A stretch of 64,000 nt of DNA. Origin: Chondrilla cf. caribensis. Its lineage: Eukaryota > Porifera > Demospongiae > Chondrillida > Chondrillidae. A program made the translations under genes and the position numbers. The stretch's first letter is position 1, and each line of letters starts with the position of its first letter. The notes beneath the pieces were generated by a model that was given only the letters and a program-made list of their open reading frames with translations, was not told the origin of the DNA and made no database searches. The DNA lies in assembly GCA_964020155.1 (NCBI GenBank), contig OZ026547.1, forward strand, positions 5,734,009 to 5,798,008. The letters are read 5' to 3'. Below, piece after piece: positions 13,450 to 25,790 of this stretch.

Positions 13450-13591
13450 ATACATTGAGCATACCTAGAAATACTCAATGAATTACATTAAAAGTTGTCC
13501 TGTCCTACAGTGACTATTAGACCTGCCTGTAGTGTTGTGGTTACCACAAACTTCCACTGAGACAGTCGAAGTATTGACTGGATCTACAGTT
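13450..13591 (+). promoter_or_regulatory. Conserved promoter/leader block of gene B
   Basis: Same block as in front of gene A, including TTGTGGTTACCACAA at 13545-13559, 33 bp before the ATG. It is preceded by the conserved ggattccac and ggggttctcatatcaat segments. Confidence 0.6.
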
Positions 13592-16500
13592 ATGGCTCCA
13601 AGTATTAAGGTCTTTATACAAGTGATTATTTTGTTTTGTGTGGTGCCTTCCATTATGGGGGGTGCCAGTGATTGGCAAAAAGCATTTTCACAACTTGAAA
13701 ACAAAGTGAATGTGCAACAAGTAGAAATCGAATCACTGCACTGGATGATAAAACAGTTGGAGAAGAGACTGGAACCACTTGAAGCAAATGGTGAGTTTGG
13801 TGAGGTTCAAACTCTATCCAAAACTCACACTTCATATCTGTAAGTAAGGCCACAGTATGGCTGCCCGTTTAGATGTCCCGAGCAACAAATAACGCATCCC
13901 CTTTGAAAACCAAAATTTTCTGAGAGAATTTACTTGGAAAAAAAAATGAAAATTGTGGTCTTCATTGATTCAAGGTAGCTAAGTTAACGATTTCTGTAAA
14001 GTTTTATTGAGTCAGAAGGAATTGGATTACAATTGGATTGGTCAACATTGGGGCAAGAACACTCCTCAAAACACCAGCACATAGGCAAAAGCAATAAGGT
14101 GCAATGGAGCTCATCTTGGCAAAGGCGATTATTAATCCCACCAGAAAGCGAGCGCTTCAGGAGCCTTAGTAACAGGTGATATAGTAGCCATATGCACAAT
14201 ATCGCACACTAAGCGGGCTTTAACTATTACATATATACATGGAACATTGAATGATTTCATTTTTTTCTTTTAAGCCGCTATTTCACCATTACTAAAGTGA
14301 AATATCGATATATTTGAAATAGAGACTGCAAAGTAACAAGTAATTCAAATTAAAAAACTCGTGGGGCCGCCCCCCGCACTCGAATTACTTGGGCGTCTTT
14401 ATTAGGTTCAGATGAACCTTCACTGAAGTTATTACGTTCGGGGAAGCTTCAGTGCACGAATTCTCGTGTGCGATATTGTGCATATGGCTATTTTATCACC
14501 TGTTACTATGGCTCTTCAAGCGCTCGCTTTCTGGTTGGATTAATAATTGCCTTTGCCATAGTAACAGGTGATATAATAGCCATATGCACAATATCGCACA
14601 CTAAGCGGGCTTTAACTATTACATATGTACATGGAACATTGAATGATTTAATTTTTTTTCTTTGGGGCCACTATTTTACCATCACTAAAGTGAAATATCA
14701 ATATATTTGAAATAGGAACTGCAAAGCAAAGAACTAAAAAGATCTTCAGGTGCAGTTGTTGAACGTCATCTTTAAAAATTATTGTCATATAGAAATCATC
14801 CTAAGATTTGGCAGCCATTTTGTCAACACCAGCAATGTTGACATGTCATGCTTGCAAAAGTTTATGTTATTGTTTACATGAATGGACAAATCTGGTTTTA
14901 TATTTCAGTATTTATTCAAGTTATAATCACTATTTGTGAGCGGATTTGAGAAAACGACCCACTTCGCGCAATATGTAAACAATAGCTTCAGGCCAAAACA
15001 CGCGCGCTGGTGATATTTCACGCAAATAGCGATTATTGCGTAATATGTGACCGTAGTCTATGCTCTACCTTCTGGCAAAGTTTCAAGTCCATACTCCTTT
15101 CCTAAAGCTGAAATGAGGACTTGAATTCTCTGTTACCGTGACACGCGTCCACCTGTACGGACTATACCGGAAATGTGACACGGTCAGTATACAAGAAGGT
15201 ATACGGAGTTATGGGAAACTCCCGGCCGTTGAACAACAAAACATCGTTGGCTGTTCTGCGGAGTTATGGGAAACTCCCGGCCGTTGAACAACAAAACATC
15301 GTTGGCTGTTCTGCGGAGTTATGGGAAACTCCCGGCCGTTGAACAACAAAACATCGTTGGCTGTTCTGCGCCGTATGTGCTCTCTTTCAGCGAACGCTTT
15401 TCGAAGTTGTAGCTTTCGCAGTTTTCCGTGATGAGTATAAGAGCTGTAGACACGGCAAAGGCCGTCAATTCGCTCATTGAGCTCGGTAACAATCAACAGG
15501 TCCTTCTAGAAGTTATCCAGGATTATTTTAGCTTACCTGGTGACCTATTTAGTCAGTATTTAGTGTTCTCCTTAATCTTCAGCTACAGTAACTCCCCAAG
15601 GTTCGAAGTCTTCAGCCACGCGTCGATGTCGATGTCGATTTCGATATCGATTAATCAATCTTGAATTTTGCTGCATGTGGCGCTCCATACACGTGATGGC
15701 CACTGTCAGCACCACTCTGCGTCCGCTGACTTTATTAGGAGGCCTCAATCAGCATCATATCTCGATATTTAGCCCGTCCTGTCGGCCATTTTGCGACAAG
15801 TTGAAATACGGTTAGTATGCGGAATAGTGTGGTAAACACCGGAAGTGAACATTCATTCGCCGTTTTCTCAAAACCAGTACAATCGTAATTTTGTACTTCG
15901 TGCAAACGTATCTCTAGAACGGAAGCAGCTATCGAAGCGAAATAAAGTGCAACATGAAGCTCATCAATCGCACGTTTAGAAGATAAGACTAACTCAAAAT
16001 CGCCAATCCGCGCGAAGTGGGTTGTTTTCTCAAATACGCTCACATTTAAAGGGAGGGTTTTGGGGCTGAATTCTTCGATTTCTTGAGTAGCATACACAGA
16101 AATCGCATCCAATGCAACTTCAGCAATAATAATATTATAGTATAATAGTTATAATACGTTTTCTTCCTCAAGTCTTCGGATTCTGCATTCTTATATATTT
16201 TGCATCCAAAAAGCTCCTTCCTCTCCATTTGACTGGAATTTACCTCAGTCCCAGTCTCGAAATAACCCTTAATGTCCTTTACCACACTGTTTGGAAAGGA
16301 TTTGAGAAATGATCCAGCACGTTTTAGTATATGATTTATACGTAATATTTCTATTGTAGTGAATATATCATTGATTGTGCTCAAATTCCCATTTACATTA
16401 TTACTAATCTTACATTATTCAAAATGAATACAATGTGCTAATCAATAATCAATCTTGTTAGTAATTTGGCTTTTGTAATTGTATTTAAACAAAAACAGGT

Positions 16501-17076
16501 GAACTCCTGGAAAGAACCAAGCGACAAGATAAGTGCAATTGTCCACCTGGGCCTAAAGGGGATAGAGGAACACCAGGACTGAATGGGATAAATGGAACAA
16601 AGGGTGAACAGGGAATCCCAGGGTCTCATGGAGAGAGGGGCGAAAAAGGTGAGCTAGGACTACCAGGATCTCCAGGATCCCAAGGACCACATGGACTTAA
16701 TGGAACAAAAGGAGAAATAGGACAACCAGGGAATGTTGGACAAAAAGGTGAACCAGGACTGAAAGGAGAAACAGGAATACCAGGACTTAATGGAACCAAG
16801 GGAGAAAAGGGGGGCTTAGGAAATCCAGGAGTGAATGGAACAATAGGAGAACGTGGAGAGAAAGGACAAACAGGAAGTGATGGACAGAAGGGTGAACCAG
16901 GACTAAAAGGAGAGGAAGGTCCTGGAGGAAATAAAGGAAAACGAGGGGAAAAGGGGAAGCCAGGGAATGTTGGACAGAAAGGTGAACCAGGACTGAAAGG
17001 AGACATAGGAGTGCCGGGACATAATGGAACAAACTGTGGATGTGGAGAAATGAATCAAGGAGGTGTGGGCGGTTAA
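13592..17076 (+). CDS. Collagen-like gene B: secreted coiled-coil collagen, 2 exons
   Basis: Exon 1 is 13592-13790 (ATGG|GTGAGT) and exon 2 is 16499-17076 (acceptor ACAG, phase 1), giving 258 aa. An N-terminal signal peptide with a hydrophobic VIILFCVV core precedes a heptad-type coiled coil (FSQLENKVNVQQ onward). The second exon encodes a furin-like RTKR at 16513-16524, Cys-Asn-Cys, about 54 Gly-X-Y triplets with NGT sequons, and a Cys-Gly-Cys near the end. The start was chosen because the same ATG context and exon length recur in D, E and F. A candidate AATAAA lies at 17126. The intron is homologous to that of gene A but carries extra transposon insertions. Role inferred as for A: a trimeric extracellular collagen. 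Confidence 0.85.
14090..14640. mobile_element. Nested MITE copies in the gene B intron
   Basis: The segment 14462-14602 is a long hairpin: GTGTGCGATATTGTGCATAT and about 25 further bases are repeated in inverted form around a loop. A second, partial copy with the loop in the opposite orientation occupies about 14090-14210. Between them, at 14338-14390, is a copy of the AATTCGAGT palindromic module. None encodes protein. Confidence 0.6.
14935..16044. mobile_element. About 1.1-kb TIR element in the gene B intron
   Basis: The left end TGTGAGCGGATTTGAGAAAA (14935 onward) and the reverse complement of the right end (to 16044) match over about 35 bp with two mismatches, both containing ACCCACTTCGCGC. 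The corresponding intron position of gene A lacks this sequence, which supports an insertion. The interior is CpG-richer than the intron and includes a 55-bp tandem triplication. Minus-strand open frames at 15209-15496 and 15735-16112 show no recognisable domain. Probably a non-autonomous DNA transposon. Confidence 0.65.
15204..15370. repeat. Three tandem 55-bp repeats
   Basis: CGGAGTTATGGGAAACTCCC starts at 15204, 15259 and 15314; the copies are virtually identical. The repeat lies inside the TIR element and includes its own small inverted pair. Confidence 0.9.
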
Positions 17077-17730
17077 CTATTGAAAAATTTACAAACATTG
17101 GATCTGAAATTCAATACAATGAACAAATAAAACTACTATTGCTATTCTTTGAAATCAGTTTAATATCTAAATTGAGAAAATTTAATAAATTATAAACATA
17201 ATAATATTATACATTGTTTCTGGTAAATGGATAAGACAGAATAATGGGGGATACTGCATGTAATTTAAGTCGATCTAAATGAAGTAAAGTTTGGCAGTAA
17301 TTGAACTAGTAACCAACAACTTTCGACAGTGATTAATTGGAGTATCAAAGATATTACATTCCATTGCAAATAGCTTATATTGAAAAGGTGGACATGATAC
17401 AAGTAGTATAATCTACTAAAGTTTTCAAACTATAACAGGTTATTTTCCAAGCCGTCCAATTCTAAAATACCTATTATTTGCCCAGTATCAACTTCATTTA
17501 GCTGTAAATACTGTTATTCATTTTTCCTACTTGCATTTTGTTGCAATTAAGCTATGAAATGGAACATTGGCTATACAGAACATGATAAAGTTGAGTATAA
17601 GGTGAGTGTGAGTTGAAATAGAGTCAAAACATCATGGTTAATGTGAGTAGGTCTTGCTGAGCCAAGGTGAAGAATTTACAAATAACACCAAATTGAACAA
17701 ATAATAGAAGGTAAATACTTCAGCAGACAG
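17077..17730. other. 3' flank of gene B and junction with the interrupting block
   Basis: Up to about 17420 the sequence is homologous to the 3' flanks of genes A and C. Beyond that the similarity stops, so the outer edge of the 19-kb gene-pair block lies near 17,420-17,440. I found no inverted repeat partner for this edge. Confidence 0.45.
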
Positions 17731-18117
17731 TTATGCTTCATTAATTTGTTCTACTATGTCTTTCTCCAACACTTGCATCTGCATTTCAGCTAGGTTATCA
17801 CTTTCTGAGTACAGTGTAATGCAGTTGCGACCACAGCCCATCAAAACTCTGGCAACAGTACCTGTAAAACAGCAATGGGAAAGACAAAGTCAGCTATTTG
17901 AAAGCCAAGGATGCAATTTTGGATCTGTGGTTGATGTGGAACACTACTACACACACACTAGATAATAATACACGAGACTGGGATTCAAGATTGCACCCGT
18001 GGTTGTGATTGTTTTGATAGCGTAATAATGATAGCGTGATTGCCTTATGGTAACGCTCGACGGGCGTTTATTGAGTTGCCTGTTTCCATTTCAACTCGAA
18101 CTTCCGGAGTGTAACAT

Positions 18118-18235
18118 CAAAGCCACGTGTCCGCTATGAAACGTAGTTCTGAGCAGCTGAGCCTGATGTGAGAATCAGAAGAGCCACGTGCCCGCTAAGA
18201 AAGGTAGTTTTAAGCAGCTGAGCCTGAGAATCAGA
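18118..18235. repeat. Tandem duplication of about 60 bp with E-box
   Basis: Two copies of a segment starting GCCACGTG and ending AGCAGCTGAGCCTGA, separated by about 15 bp, in the last intron of the split gene. Each holds a CACGTG box. Confidence 0.75.
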
Positions 18236-18992
18236 ACAACGAACGGTACGTTTAGAAGTTTCAGGTGTACTTGGATGTTTTCTTTCTTTTTCGTGCACTT
18301 TGCCTGAGCTTAGAACACTATGTTGAGGGACTCGTTTTATCCATGGGCCCTACTGATTGTGTTGTCGATCTATTGTGTAACTAAAGTTCCACTGTGTTCT
18401 CGGATCTAGTACATGTAAGCTGTCTCATAGTAGGGAAATACAGGGTAGTGAGTAGGGTCCCACGGCATGTGACTGTGTTGTGTCGCAAAAATCTAACCTG
18501 GATCTTTTGTATCCTGGAGTACTAAGACAGTCTCAGCAAGTTGAGAACAGTTATCAATAATTGCTTTCCATAGTAAACTTTCATCTGTATAGGTGATAAA
18601 ATTTCTTCCAATGTTCGTACTTGGGAGTTCACTTCTGGCTATCAGCAACATGGAGACACATTCTTTTAGAGTACTGCCATTCTTGCCTTCTGCAACAAAA
18701 ATGCACAACGTGGAAAAGCATTTGTCATTACTTGACATAAGTATGCTATCAGGTTGTCTTATTGTGATCACCTAATAAGAATAATCGTAGTTTAAGGGGG
18801 TAATTATAGCTAAAGGCCTGTTTTTAGATTTTCTCAAACTTTCACAGATTGAAGATAAATATCACTGAAGCACTTGCAGTTTATTTTGGTACCTTTAGTT
18901 TTATTACAGAAATAAGGCAACCAGAATAGTACTTCCAAAAAAAATTTCGACCCCTTCAGCCATAATTACCCTCTTAGCTGTTTAACAGTTAC

Positions 18993-19021
18993 CTGTATTA
19001 GCTTGCACTTTGACTCCTTCA
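18993..19021 (-). pseudogene. Distal half of the transposon-split exon 10
   Basis: Read on the minus strand, this piece follows the transposon and runs to a good donor (ACAG|GTAACT). Joined across the transposon, with one CA target copy removed, the frame set by the other half stays open to the donor (...YACN then EGVKVQANT). That frame leaves phase 1, whereas the next exon needs phase 0, so a one-base change or another splice site has to be invoked. Confidence 0.5.
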
Positions 19022-19038
19022 CACTGTAAAAACTGATG
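19022..19038 (+). repeat. Left terminal inverted repeat of the CACTA element
   Basis: CACTGTAAAAACT matches the right end over its first 11-13 bases. It is followed by about 250 bp of subterminal TTCAACC-type repeats and a TGGGTTG motif. Confidence 0.75.
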
Positions 19039-19440
19039 GATTATTTCAACCATCATTGGTTAAATAAACCTCTATAAGTAATAGTTATAGTAACTTCAAC
19101 CAAGTTGAAATATCCTTATATAGTCAAAACAACTAAAGTTAGTTGAATCAACCTATAAATGGCACATCAACCAATGACAATTGTAGTCATTTCAACCAAT
19201 CAGTAGTAATAATGACTACAACACAACGCTATCAACCTTCAATGTGTTATTTTACCCATTTACATAGATTGTAACACCCGTTGATGGGTTGTTTTGACAC
19301 AAAGAATTGGTATTTGAACCAAGAGACATTTTTATATATTCAATATTTATCATATTATTATTGAGACTTTGATCCAAGCAAATTGCATGTAGTTTTGCTT
19401 CGAAAGTGTTTGCTATTGCCTGAAAGTGTAATGCACAATG

Positions 19441-19475
<35 letters not shown>

Positions 19476-19579
19476 TACGTTCATGCATGTAATAACTATG
19501 CACTTATATTCTATAAAACAATAGCATGCACTGCATCCACATGCAAACTATGATTTTGCAAACATCATTATTATTTCAA

Positions 19580-22500
19580 TTATTGCACAATATGCATATA
19601 CTTGGGTACAATACATAAAGTATTATTTCTAATACGATGGCAATGATAAACCGAGTAATCAGTAATACTACTATATTGCAAAACAATCTGATTGGGGAAG
19701 AGTTCAATGAAATACCCTTGATAATGTGAATCAAATAGTGCTGAACATGGAGATATAATCAATAGAACAGTTGCAGCTCCCAGCACATATATTTCGTCAA
19801 TTCTGCCGAAAGTGGGCTCGTCATTACTAGACCCAGTCACTACAAAGCAGTCTTTTACTTTTAGTGTAGTGCCATACGTTTTCATCCACCTCGGTTTGAA
19901 TACACTGGTTTCCATACTGATGTCTGGGAATAGAGTTATAATGGAGGTCTTTCGGGACTCTGATTCAGACATGAGTACATCTGGACTTGGGCCTGGACCA
20001 AATTCTGGCTCAGAAGCTACAATACCAGAGGAAGCATTTTCGTAACAGCTCCAGCGTTGCTGGCGGTAAGCTAATGTAAGGGCAATATTCTTAAAATTTC
20101 CAATGTGAGCAGCCTGTTTGAAGAAATGTAATTTGGCTTCATAACGCATTGTCCACGAACGAACCAATGGTCCTAAATTTAACATCAATTCGGGATAATG
20201 ACACATGTAGTGCATTTTAGGGGTAATTGTTTCATTGGGATATACCGCCTTGAAGAGTGTATGGTGTTCTTCAACAATAACCTGTAAAACTGCACACAAA
20301 TCTTTGCTCACGACAGGACTCAAACATATGCGAACTATTTTCAGAAGGAGCAAGTAACATTCCCAATGTGAGTCCTCTTCTTCTATATATTCACCAACAA
20401 GCAATGGTAAAATCCGACAGAGGAGAGCACACTGACTTGCATTCTGCCTCAAATGTTTGTCGTTCGTCTGAAGATTTCTATGAGTTATTGGTGTTGGCTT
20501 GTTGGCAACTTCCGAATACCCATAGTCGAAATTTAATAGCAACTGATTTAAATGCTCCAAATTTATTGCTTGTTTAAGAACTAAATGTTTGATGAGCAGC
20601 TTTAGTTCATACTGCACTACCCCTTCAAATAAATCATGCATAATATCATGTGGTAGTCCACCATTGAACATGCTGTAAGCAGCAACATCGAGCAGTATGG
20701 AGGGACGTGTGATTCCATATGCAGTAGAATAATGTTCTCGTAATGGACCATTTAACAGTGAACATTGTTGCCTATGATTACTGTCTGTTCGCAACTCGAA
20801 ATGATGCGAACGGAAGCATGTAGAAGCCTTTTCGGAAGTGGCCATACAAGTGCGGCAAATTCTGAGTGCACGAGATACAGACATTTTAAATCCACCAACC
20901 TCATGTAATGCCAGTGTGTCACCCAAGAAGGCTAAAAGAGCACCTTTGAAATTGTGATTGACACCATTTACCATTACGTCAATTCCAGAATTAGACAGAA
21001 CATTCAAATCATTGACAAATGGTCGCAGAATTTCATCTATTCCATGCTTTTGAACTACAGTGGCAGTAGCAATTGAAACTAAATTGATAGCTTGCAAACG
21101 AGAGCGATGTTTCGGGGGTAGGTTTCCAAGTACAAAAAACATTACACCAACTTTGTGCTTTTTTACATACGATCCCAATGCATTACACAGCTCCAGCTCA
21201 TCGTAATAGGCTACAATTTGAAGTGCGCATGGATGATTCTGAAATACCTCATGATTCTGGAATATTAGTCCATCACAATAGTCTTCCAAGTAGCCATTAA
21301 ACTTAATTCTATCTTTAGTATGTATCACCATTTCAACAATATTTCTTTCTGCCAGCATACGTTTCAAAGATGAAAGCAGTGAAACATACTGGAAAGTATC
21401 CTGGACCTGTACAGCTTCCCTTTTGTGTCCCGTAAACCTCTGTGAGTAGTATGGACTACCAATTTTAACCTCAACTGGTTCCTACAAGGAAAATATAAAT
21501 GTGAGCCAGTATAAAGCACCTACATAAATTAACAGTCACCACTAAATTGCAAAACTCACAATTAAGCCTAATTTTTCAACAAAGTATCGTTCTTGCTGAT
21601 AGCGGGTTGTCAATCCATCGAAAGGGTCAATCATGCTTTTAAACACTGTTTCCAAACCTTGCACTTCTACACCTTCCTCGGCCAACTTCTGCTCCAAGCC
21701 TGATTGAATGTGTTCAATGCTCTGTGCAAAAAGTACGCGAGAGCTTTCTACAATGTCATCAATAGTTGTCTGTGTTAAGCGTCTTTTCTCCTTAAGCTTT
21801 AAAAGAAATAAAGCACTTGATCTTCGTTGAGTTTCAACATCAATTCCAGTAAGCCGTTCATATACTGGATCTTTAGAATCACAAAATAAATACATGTAAA
21901 TATGTTGATCATAAAATTCTGTTGTCACTCATAATTGATTCTCACTGACAGAAGTACAATGGTTACTATACTTATTACAATTAGAACACCTCAAGCATAC
22001 CAGAGCAAGAAGTGCCTCCTTTATCGAGAGGATAAATTTAAAATGCATTTACATCGAACAGCCATCACGTCAAAGACACGTAGTATAACACAATTGTTAT
22101 TATTCAAGCTCTGTTTAGAATGGTTGCCTCTCTAGCAGTTCACATAAGAGGGAGATAAATTATGATTCACATGCATGACTACCCTTTAAATGCATACAAA
22201 TTTAGAATATTCACGTGTCAATTTGCTATCGTGATAGGTTCGAATGGACGGTTATACACACGTAAAAAGAAATTGCTTGGACGGGAGAAACTTCGTATAA
22301 AACGCATGATCTATAACAATAAACCAAACAATCGTGAAGAACCTAACAGAGGTGCTCTAAGTGGAATAAGTACGGTATAGACAGAGAAACGTTAGCTAAC
22401 TCTACCGCACGAATTATCACTATAGTATTTACTTGATATTGCTGGGGTATCCATAAATCCGTTGTCTACTACATCCATTTCTGCGTTGTCCGAATTTTCT

Positions 22501-22748
22501 TCTCCAAGCGATGACTGACCTCTTTTCCTGACAAGTTCGGGATGTTTACGATAAACGTGCGAATAAAGACCACTGTAGGATTTCTTAGTTTCACTGCATC
22601 CGTTATATCCACAAGTGACAATAAAAGATGGATCATTTCGATGAACTAGAGCCAAATGGCTTAACAACTGACGATAGTCCGCTGAGCAAAACGTTTTGCA
22701 AAGAGAACAATTATACATTGTAAGAGAGTACTCTATACCTAGTCTCAC
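19580..22748 (-). CDS. C2H2 zinc-finger transposase of the CACTA element (3 exons, 842 aa)
   Basis: Exons 22748-22433, 21870-21560 and 21481-19580; the phases (1, 0) close and the stop is at 19580. The N-terminus has two C2H2-like fingers: CxxC (SLCKTFC) with HLALVH, then CGYNGC with HVYRKH. The middle exon is a Lys/Arg-rich helical segment (LKLKEKRRLTQ). The last exon holds the putative catalytic region, with IMHDLFEGVVQYELKL, PKMHYMCHYPELML and GPLVRSWTMRYEAK motifs, a pattern I associate with animal TE-encoded transposases of this type. Exact DDE residues cannot be assigned by eye. It is divergently arranged with the SAM-domain gene across a 252-bp shared promoter. An intact frame suggests recent activity. 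The EnSpm assignment rests mainly on the element's CACTG ends. Confidence 0.75.
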
Positions 22749-23000
22749 TATAGATTGATGATGTCATCGATCGAACACGTGGTTTACCACGTGGTTTACC
22801 GCGCGTGCGCAGAAATTGCATTTATTTGAATTTGTACTCAGTGTAACTACATCGGTATCCCCTTTGCGAATTGTCATTGATTGGAGACAATTGCCATTGA
22901 TTGGAGAGTCGGGTTTGAATAGGATACTTCTAGCGTGAACTCAGATCATTTCTGTCTAAGTACATCTTGCATCACCGGGATCCGCAATTGTCGAGTAGCT
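22749..23000. promoter_or_regulatory. Bidirectional promoter of the CACTA element
   Basis: The 252 bp between the two divergent start codons contain two exact consecutive copies of CACGTGGTTTAC (22776-22799), each with an E-box. A second direct repeat (caattgccattgattggaga-like, around 22877-22905) is also present. Promoter role is inferred from the head-to-head layout. Confidence 0.55.
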
Positions 23001-25037
23001 ATGGCCGTTGAAATTAAGGGAATGAGTGTGGATGATTTGATGCAATGGTTAAAGAAAGAAGGAATTCCAGAAGAATTTTGCCAAAAATTCGAAGGTTTTT
23101 AAATCGTTAACCGTTAACTGTATGCCAAATTGTGTTTATGTATTTTAGCTACATGTTTAGCTACCGATACTGTTACTTTAATTTATGGAATTCTTGGAAT
23201 ACCTTGATTTCTCTCCTCATGTATGTGTGTGCAAAGCTTTGCCTTCAATCAATTCCTTTTAAAATCTTGTGCAGATAACTACATTGATGGTAATGAATTT
23301 CTTGAACTCACTGAAAGTGAAATCAAAGATATTGTGCCACCAATTGGAATAGCCAAAAAAGTTATTCGTTTGCAGCCAAAGGTTTGTTTGCATTTTTCCT
23401 CTAGTGTGCCTAATTTGGTGTATGTGAACCTAGATTATTTGTATGAATGCCTTTTACAGCCATTTCCAGATTTTTCTGAACCTGTACTGAGCCCAACACC
23501 ATCAGTTACCTCTGTTATGGAGTCTTCAATAACTTCACTGAGTTCCACTGACAAAGGGGAGCATGCTTCACCGAAGTCACCAGATGTTGAACCCATTGAA
23601 ATCCCCTCAAAGTGGCGTGATGATACATTGGCGTGTATTAGCGAGAAGAAACTTACCCCAAGCGCAAGGAAAGAGATTGTTCAAACTCTGGTCACACTGG
23701 TGATCTCTAAATTTGGATCCAATCCAACAAAGGCACAGTTGGAAATTGTTGCAAGACGCCTGATTCTGAAGTACCCATTTATGAGGGATGACATTGGGAC
23801 TGGATATGTAAGTCACATGCATGCAGGTATGCCATTCTGGTATTGTTAATGATTATACTTGCATGGTGTCTACAGGCATCCTGGATTGATAAAATGGTTG
23901 AGAGAAAGCGCAATTTGCAAAAGAATGCAAAAAAGCGCTCTTCCTTGGGTGAGACTTCTCATCCTGCTTCAAAGAAAAGCAAGATATCAGGCTTGCAGCA
24001 AAGATATCCGCTTACCTTTACACTGCCAACTGATGAGGATGACGAAAGTATCAAACGACACACTAAGGCTCTTGATGAAGAAATGGCAAGAGACAAACCA
24101 AGAGACCATCTATTACTGCCATTAATGAAGTCCACCTTCTATGCCCGGAGAATGGTAATCCTGAATGATGAGCAACCAGTCAGTGATCTTCTAAAGGAAT
24201 TTGGTGCCTTAAAGCGTATTTCTGTGGTGAGTGTACTGTAATAGTTAGTTCATTTTATGTATATTATATTCATGTTGCTGTATGTTATATCTATTATGTG
24301 TCTATAGATTGAGCAGGAGATGGCTCTCATTGTTGATTTGAAAGAAGTCAAAGCTAGCTTTTTGAAAAAATGGAATTTGTCATGTGTGCCTGCCATAATA
24401 GAATATATGAGGAATTCCAGGAAATTTTTACCCCTTCTGTCGAAGATGGAAGAGGCAGGTGAGAAATGGTGTGCCACCTACTTTTATGTACATGTGCCAT
24501 GATTTTTATATACTGTTTTTTTTGGCACCGTTGAATTGAAGATGAGACATCGCGTCAAGTTATAGCTTTTAAAGGACTTGTTGAGGCTATGAATACAACC
24601 AAACAGTTGAACCTTAATTACCTTTATGAGGAGTACAAGGTACGTACTGATGCAGTGCGTGATGCTTGTTTTATTGCATGGTGGCCATTTTGTTTTGTGG
24701 TTCATTGTAGGTGTCAACACCCATGGATGATGTTTGTACCGAAAGCCCTACCAGAAATTCCCCCCGCATTGCAGCATTGGTAGGAGAAGAGGCTGTGCAG
24801 TATTTTATCATCATAGAGCAGGCTGTCTACATTCAGGTGCCAACCTTCCAGCTTGCACTTTTTGTTGCTTTTAGTTCTTACTACATTTTCAATCTGGCCT
24901 ACCCCAAGCAGATGCAGAAAGTACTGTTCTTTCTACAAGACTATGTTTTGGGTATGCCAGATTCATCTCGCAGACCAGGGGCATATTTGGCTATTGCCTC
25001 GGACATTAGTAAATTTCTTTCTAAAATGAGCAGTTAG
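23001..25037 (+). CDS. SAM-domain accessory protein of the CACTA element (7 exons, 491 aa)
   Basis: Exons 23001-23094, 23275-23381, 23460-23807, 23876-24226, 24308-24458, 24542-24639 and 24711-25037; every phase closes. The N-terminal 65 residues match a sterile alpha motif: MSVDDLMQWLKKEGIPEEFC, then FLELTESEIKDIVPPIGIAKK. A Ser/Pro-rich linker follows, then a region starting LTPSARKEIVQTL with a Lys/Arg-rich stretch (ERKRNLQKNAKKRSS) that could be a nuclear signal, and a helical C-terminus of unknown function. SAM domains mediate protein-protein oligomerisation, so it may assist transposase assembly or targeting; that role is inference. Its intron sizes (about 70-180 bp) are far smaller than those of the collagen genes. 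Confidence 0.8.
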
Positions 25038-25773
25038 TAACTTGTCCAGCTTTAACAGATTGAACATTTTTCATATTTTAATTTTGTTAACACCTTATAC
25101 TTAATTTCAATCTCTATACTTCAGATTGTATTGACAATAAAGATTAGTATTCTGGACATACATATGATTATAATGTAATGCTGCATTGTCTTTGGTTATT
25201 GCTATATATAATGCATCAGTCATTGTTTATGTTTATATACGTATCAATTGCAAACTGTTACTTTAACAGTATACGGCATGTGGGACTTCAACAGTGATGG
25301 TCGAAAGTAGTACTTTGTCTTTATTGTAATTATAACTCCTATTTGAGTCATTGCAATTTAAGTACTACTTTACAGTGGTTATAACAACCAGCTTGAAAAG
25401 TTCAAACTGGTAGTTATACTGTCCTGTATGGACCGATATAGTCATTATAAGCTAATAGTATTACTCGCAGTAGTGGTTGAATCATATAATATATGAATCA
25501 TTGTAAGGTTGAAACAACATACTCAGGAGGTTAAATCGAGTAGTTTTCAGTTGTTGTATTGACTCATACTTGAGTCATAAAAAACTTGGTTTTACCTGCA
25601 AAAGTGGTTAAAACAAACAACTTGGATATGTTATAATAACCAGTAATTTAGTTTGATATGACATTGTAAATTAATGGTCAATTTAATCACTTCTTGTGTA
25701 AGTTATCTTAACCACATAGTTGGGTTGCCTGAGTTGCAGAATTTTTAACCCACTTTTTTGGGTTGAAATAACT
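25038..25773. other. Right subterminal region of the CACTA element
   Basis: Non-coding sequence with repeated short motifs (GGTTGAA, GTGGTTA, AACCAG, TTTTAACCCAC). It mirrors the left subterminal region and probably carries transposase-binding sites. Confidence 0.6.
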
Positions 25774-25790
25774 AAACTGTTTTTACAGTG
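25774..25790 (-). repeat. Right terminal inverted repeat of the CACTA element
   Basis: AACTGTTTTTACAGTG is the inverted counterpart of the left end and is followed by CA, the target duplication. Confidence 0.75.

Larger units (their letters stand above)
19022..25790. mobile_element. CACTA/EnSpm-type DNA transposon, apparently intact (6.77 kb)
   Basis: The left end reads CACTGTAAAAACTG and the right end, in reverse complement, CACTGTAAAAACAG, flanked on both sides by CA, a 2-bp target duplication. Subterminal regions on both sides are full of TTCAACC/GGTTGAA motifs in both orientations (for example near 19045, 19100, 19190, 25486, 25512 and 25770), as expected for transposase-binding repeats of CACTA elements. 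The element carries two head-to-head genes whose reading frames are complete, so it may be recent. It sits inside a coding exon of the ParB/methyltransferase-like gene. Confidence 0.8.

Noticed and set aside
15735..16384. Two minus-strand frames of 112-125 codons in the gene B intron
   Set aside because: They overlap the TIR element and its junction with homologous intron sequence; no recognisable domain.
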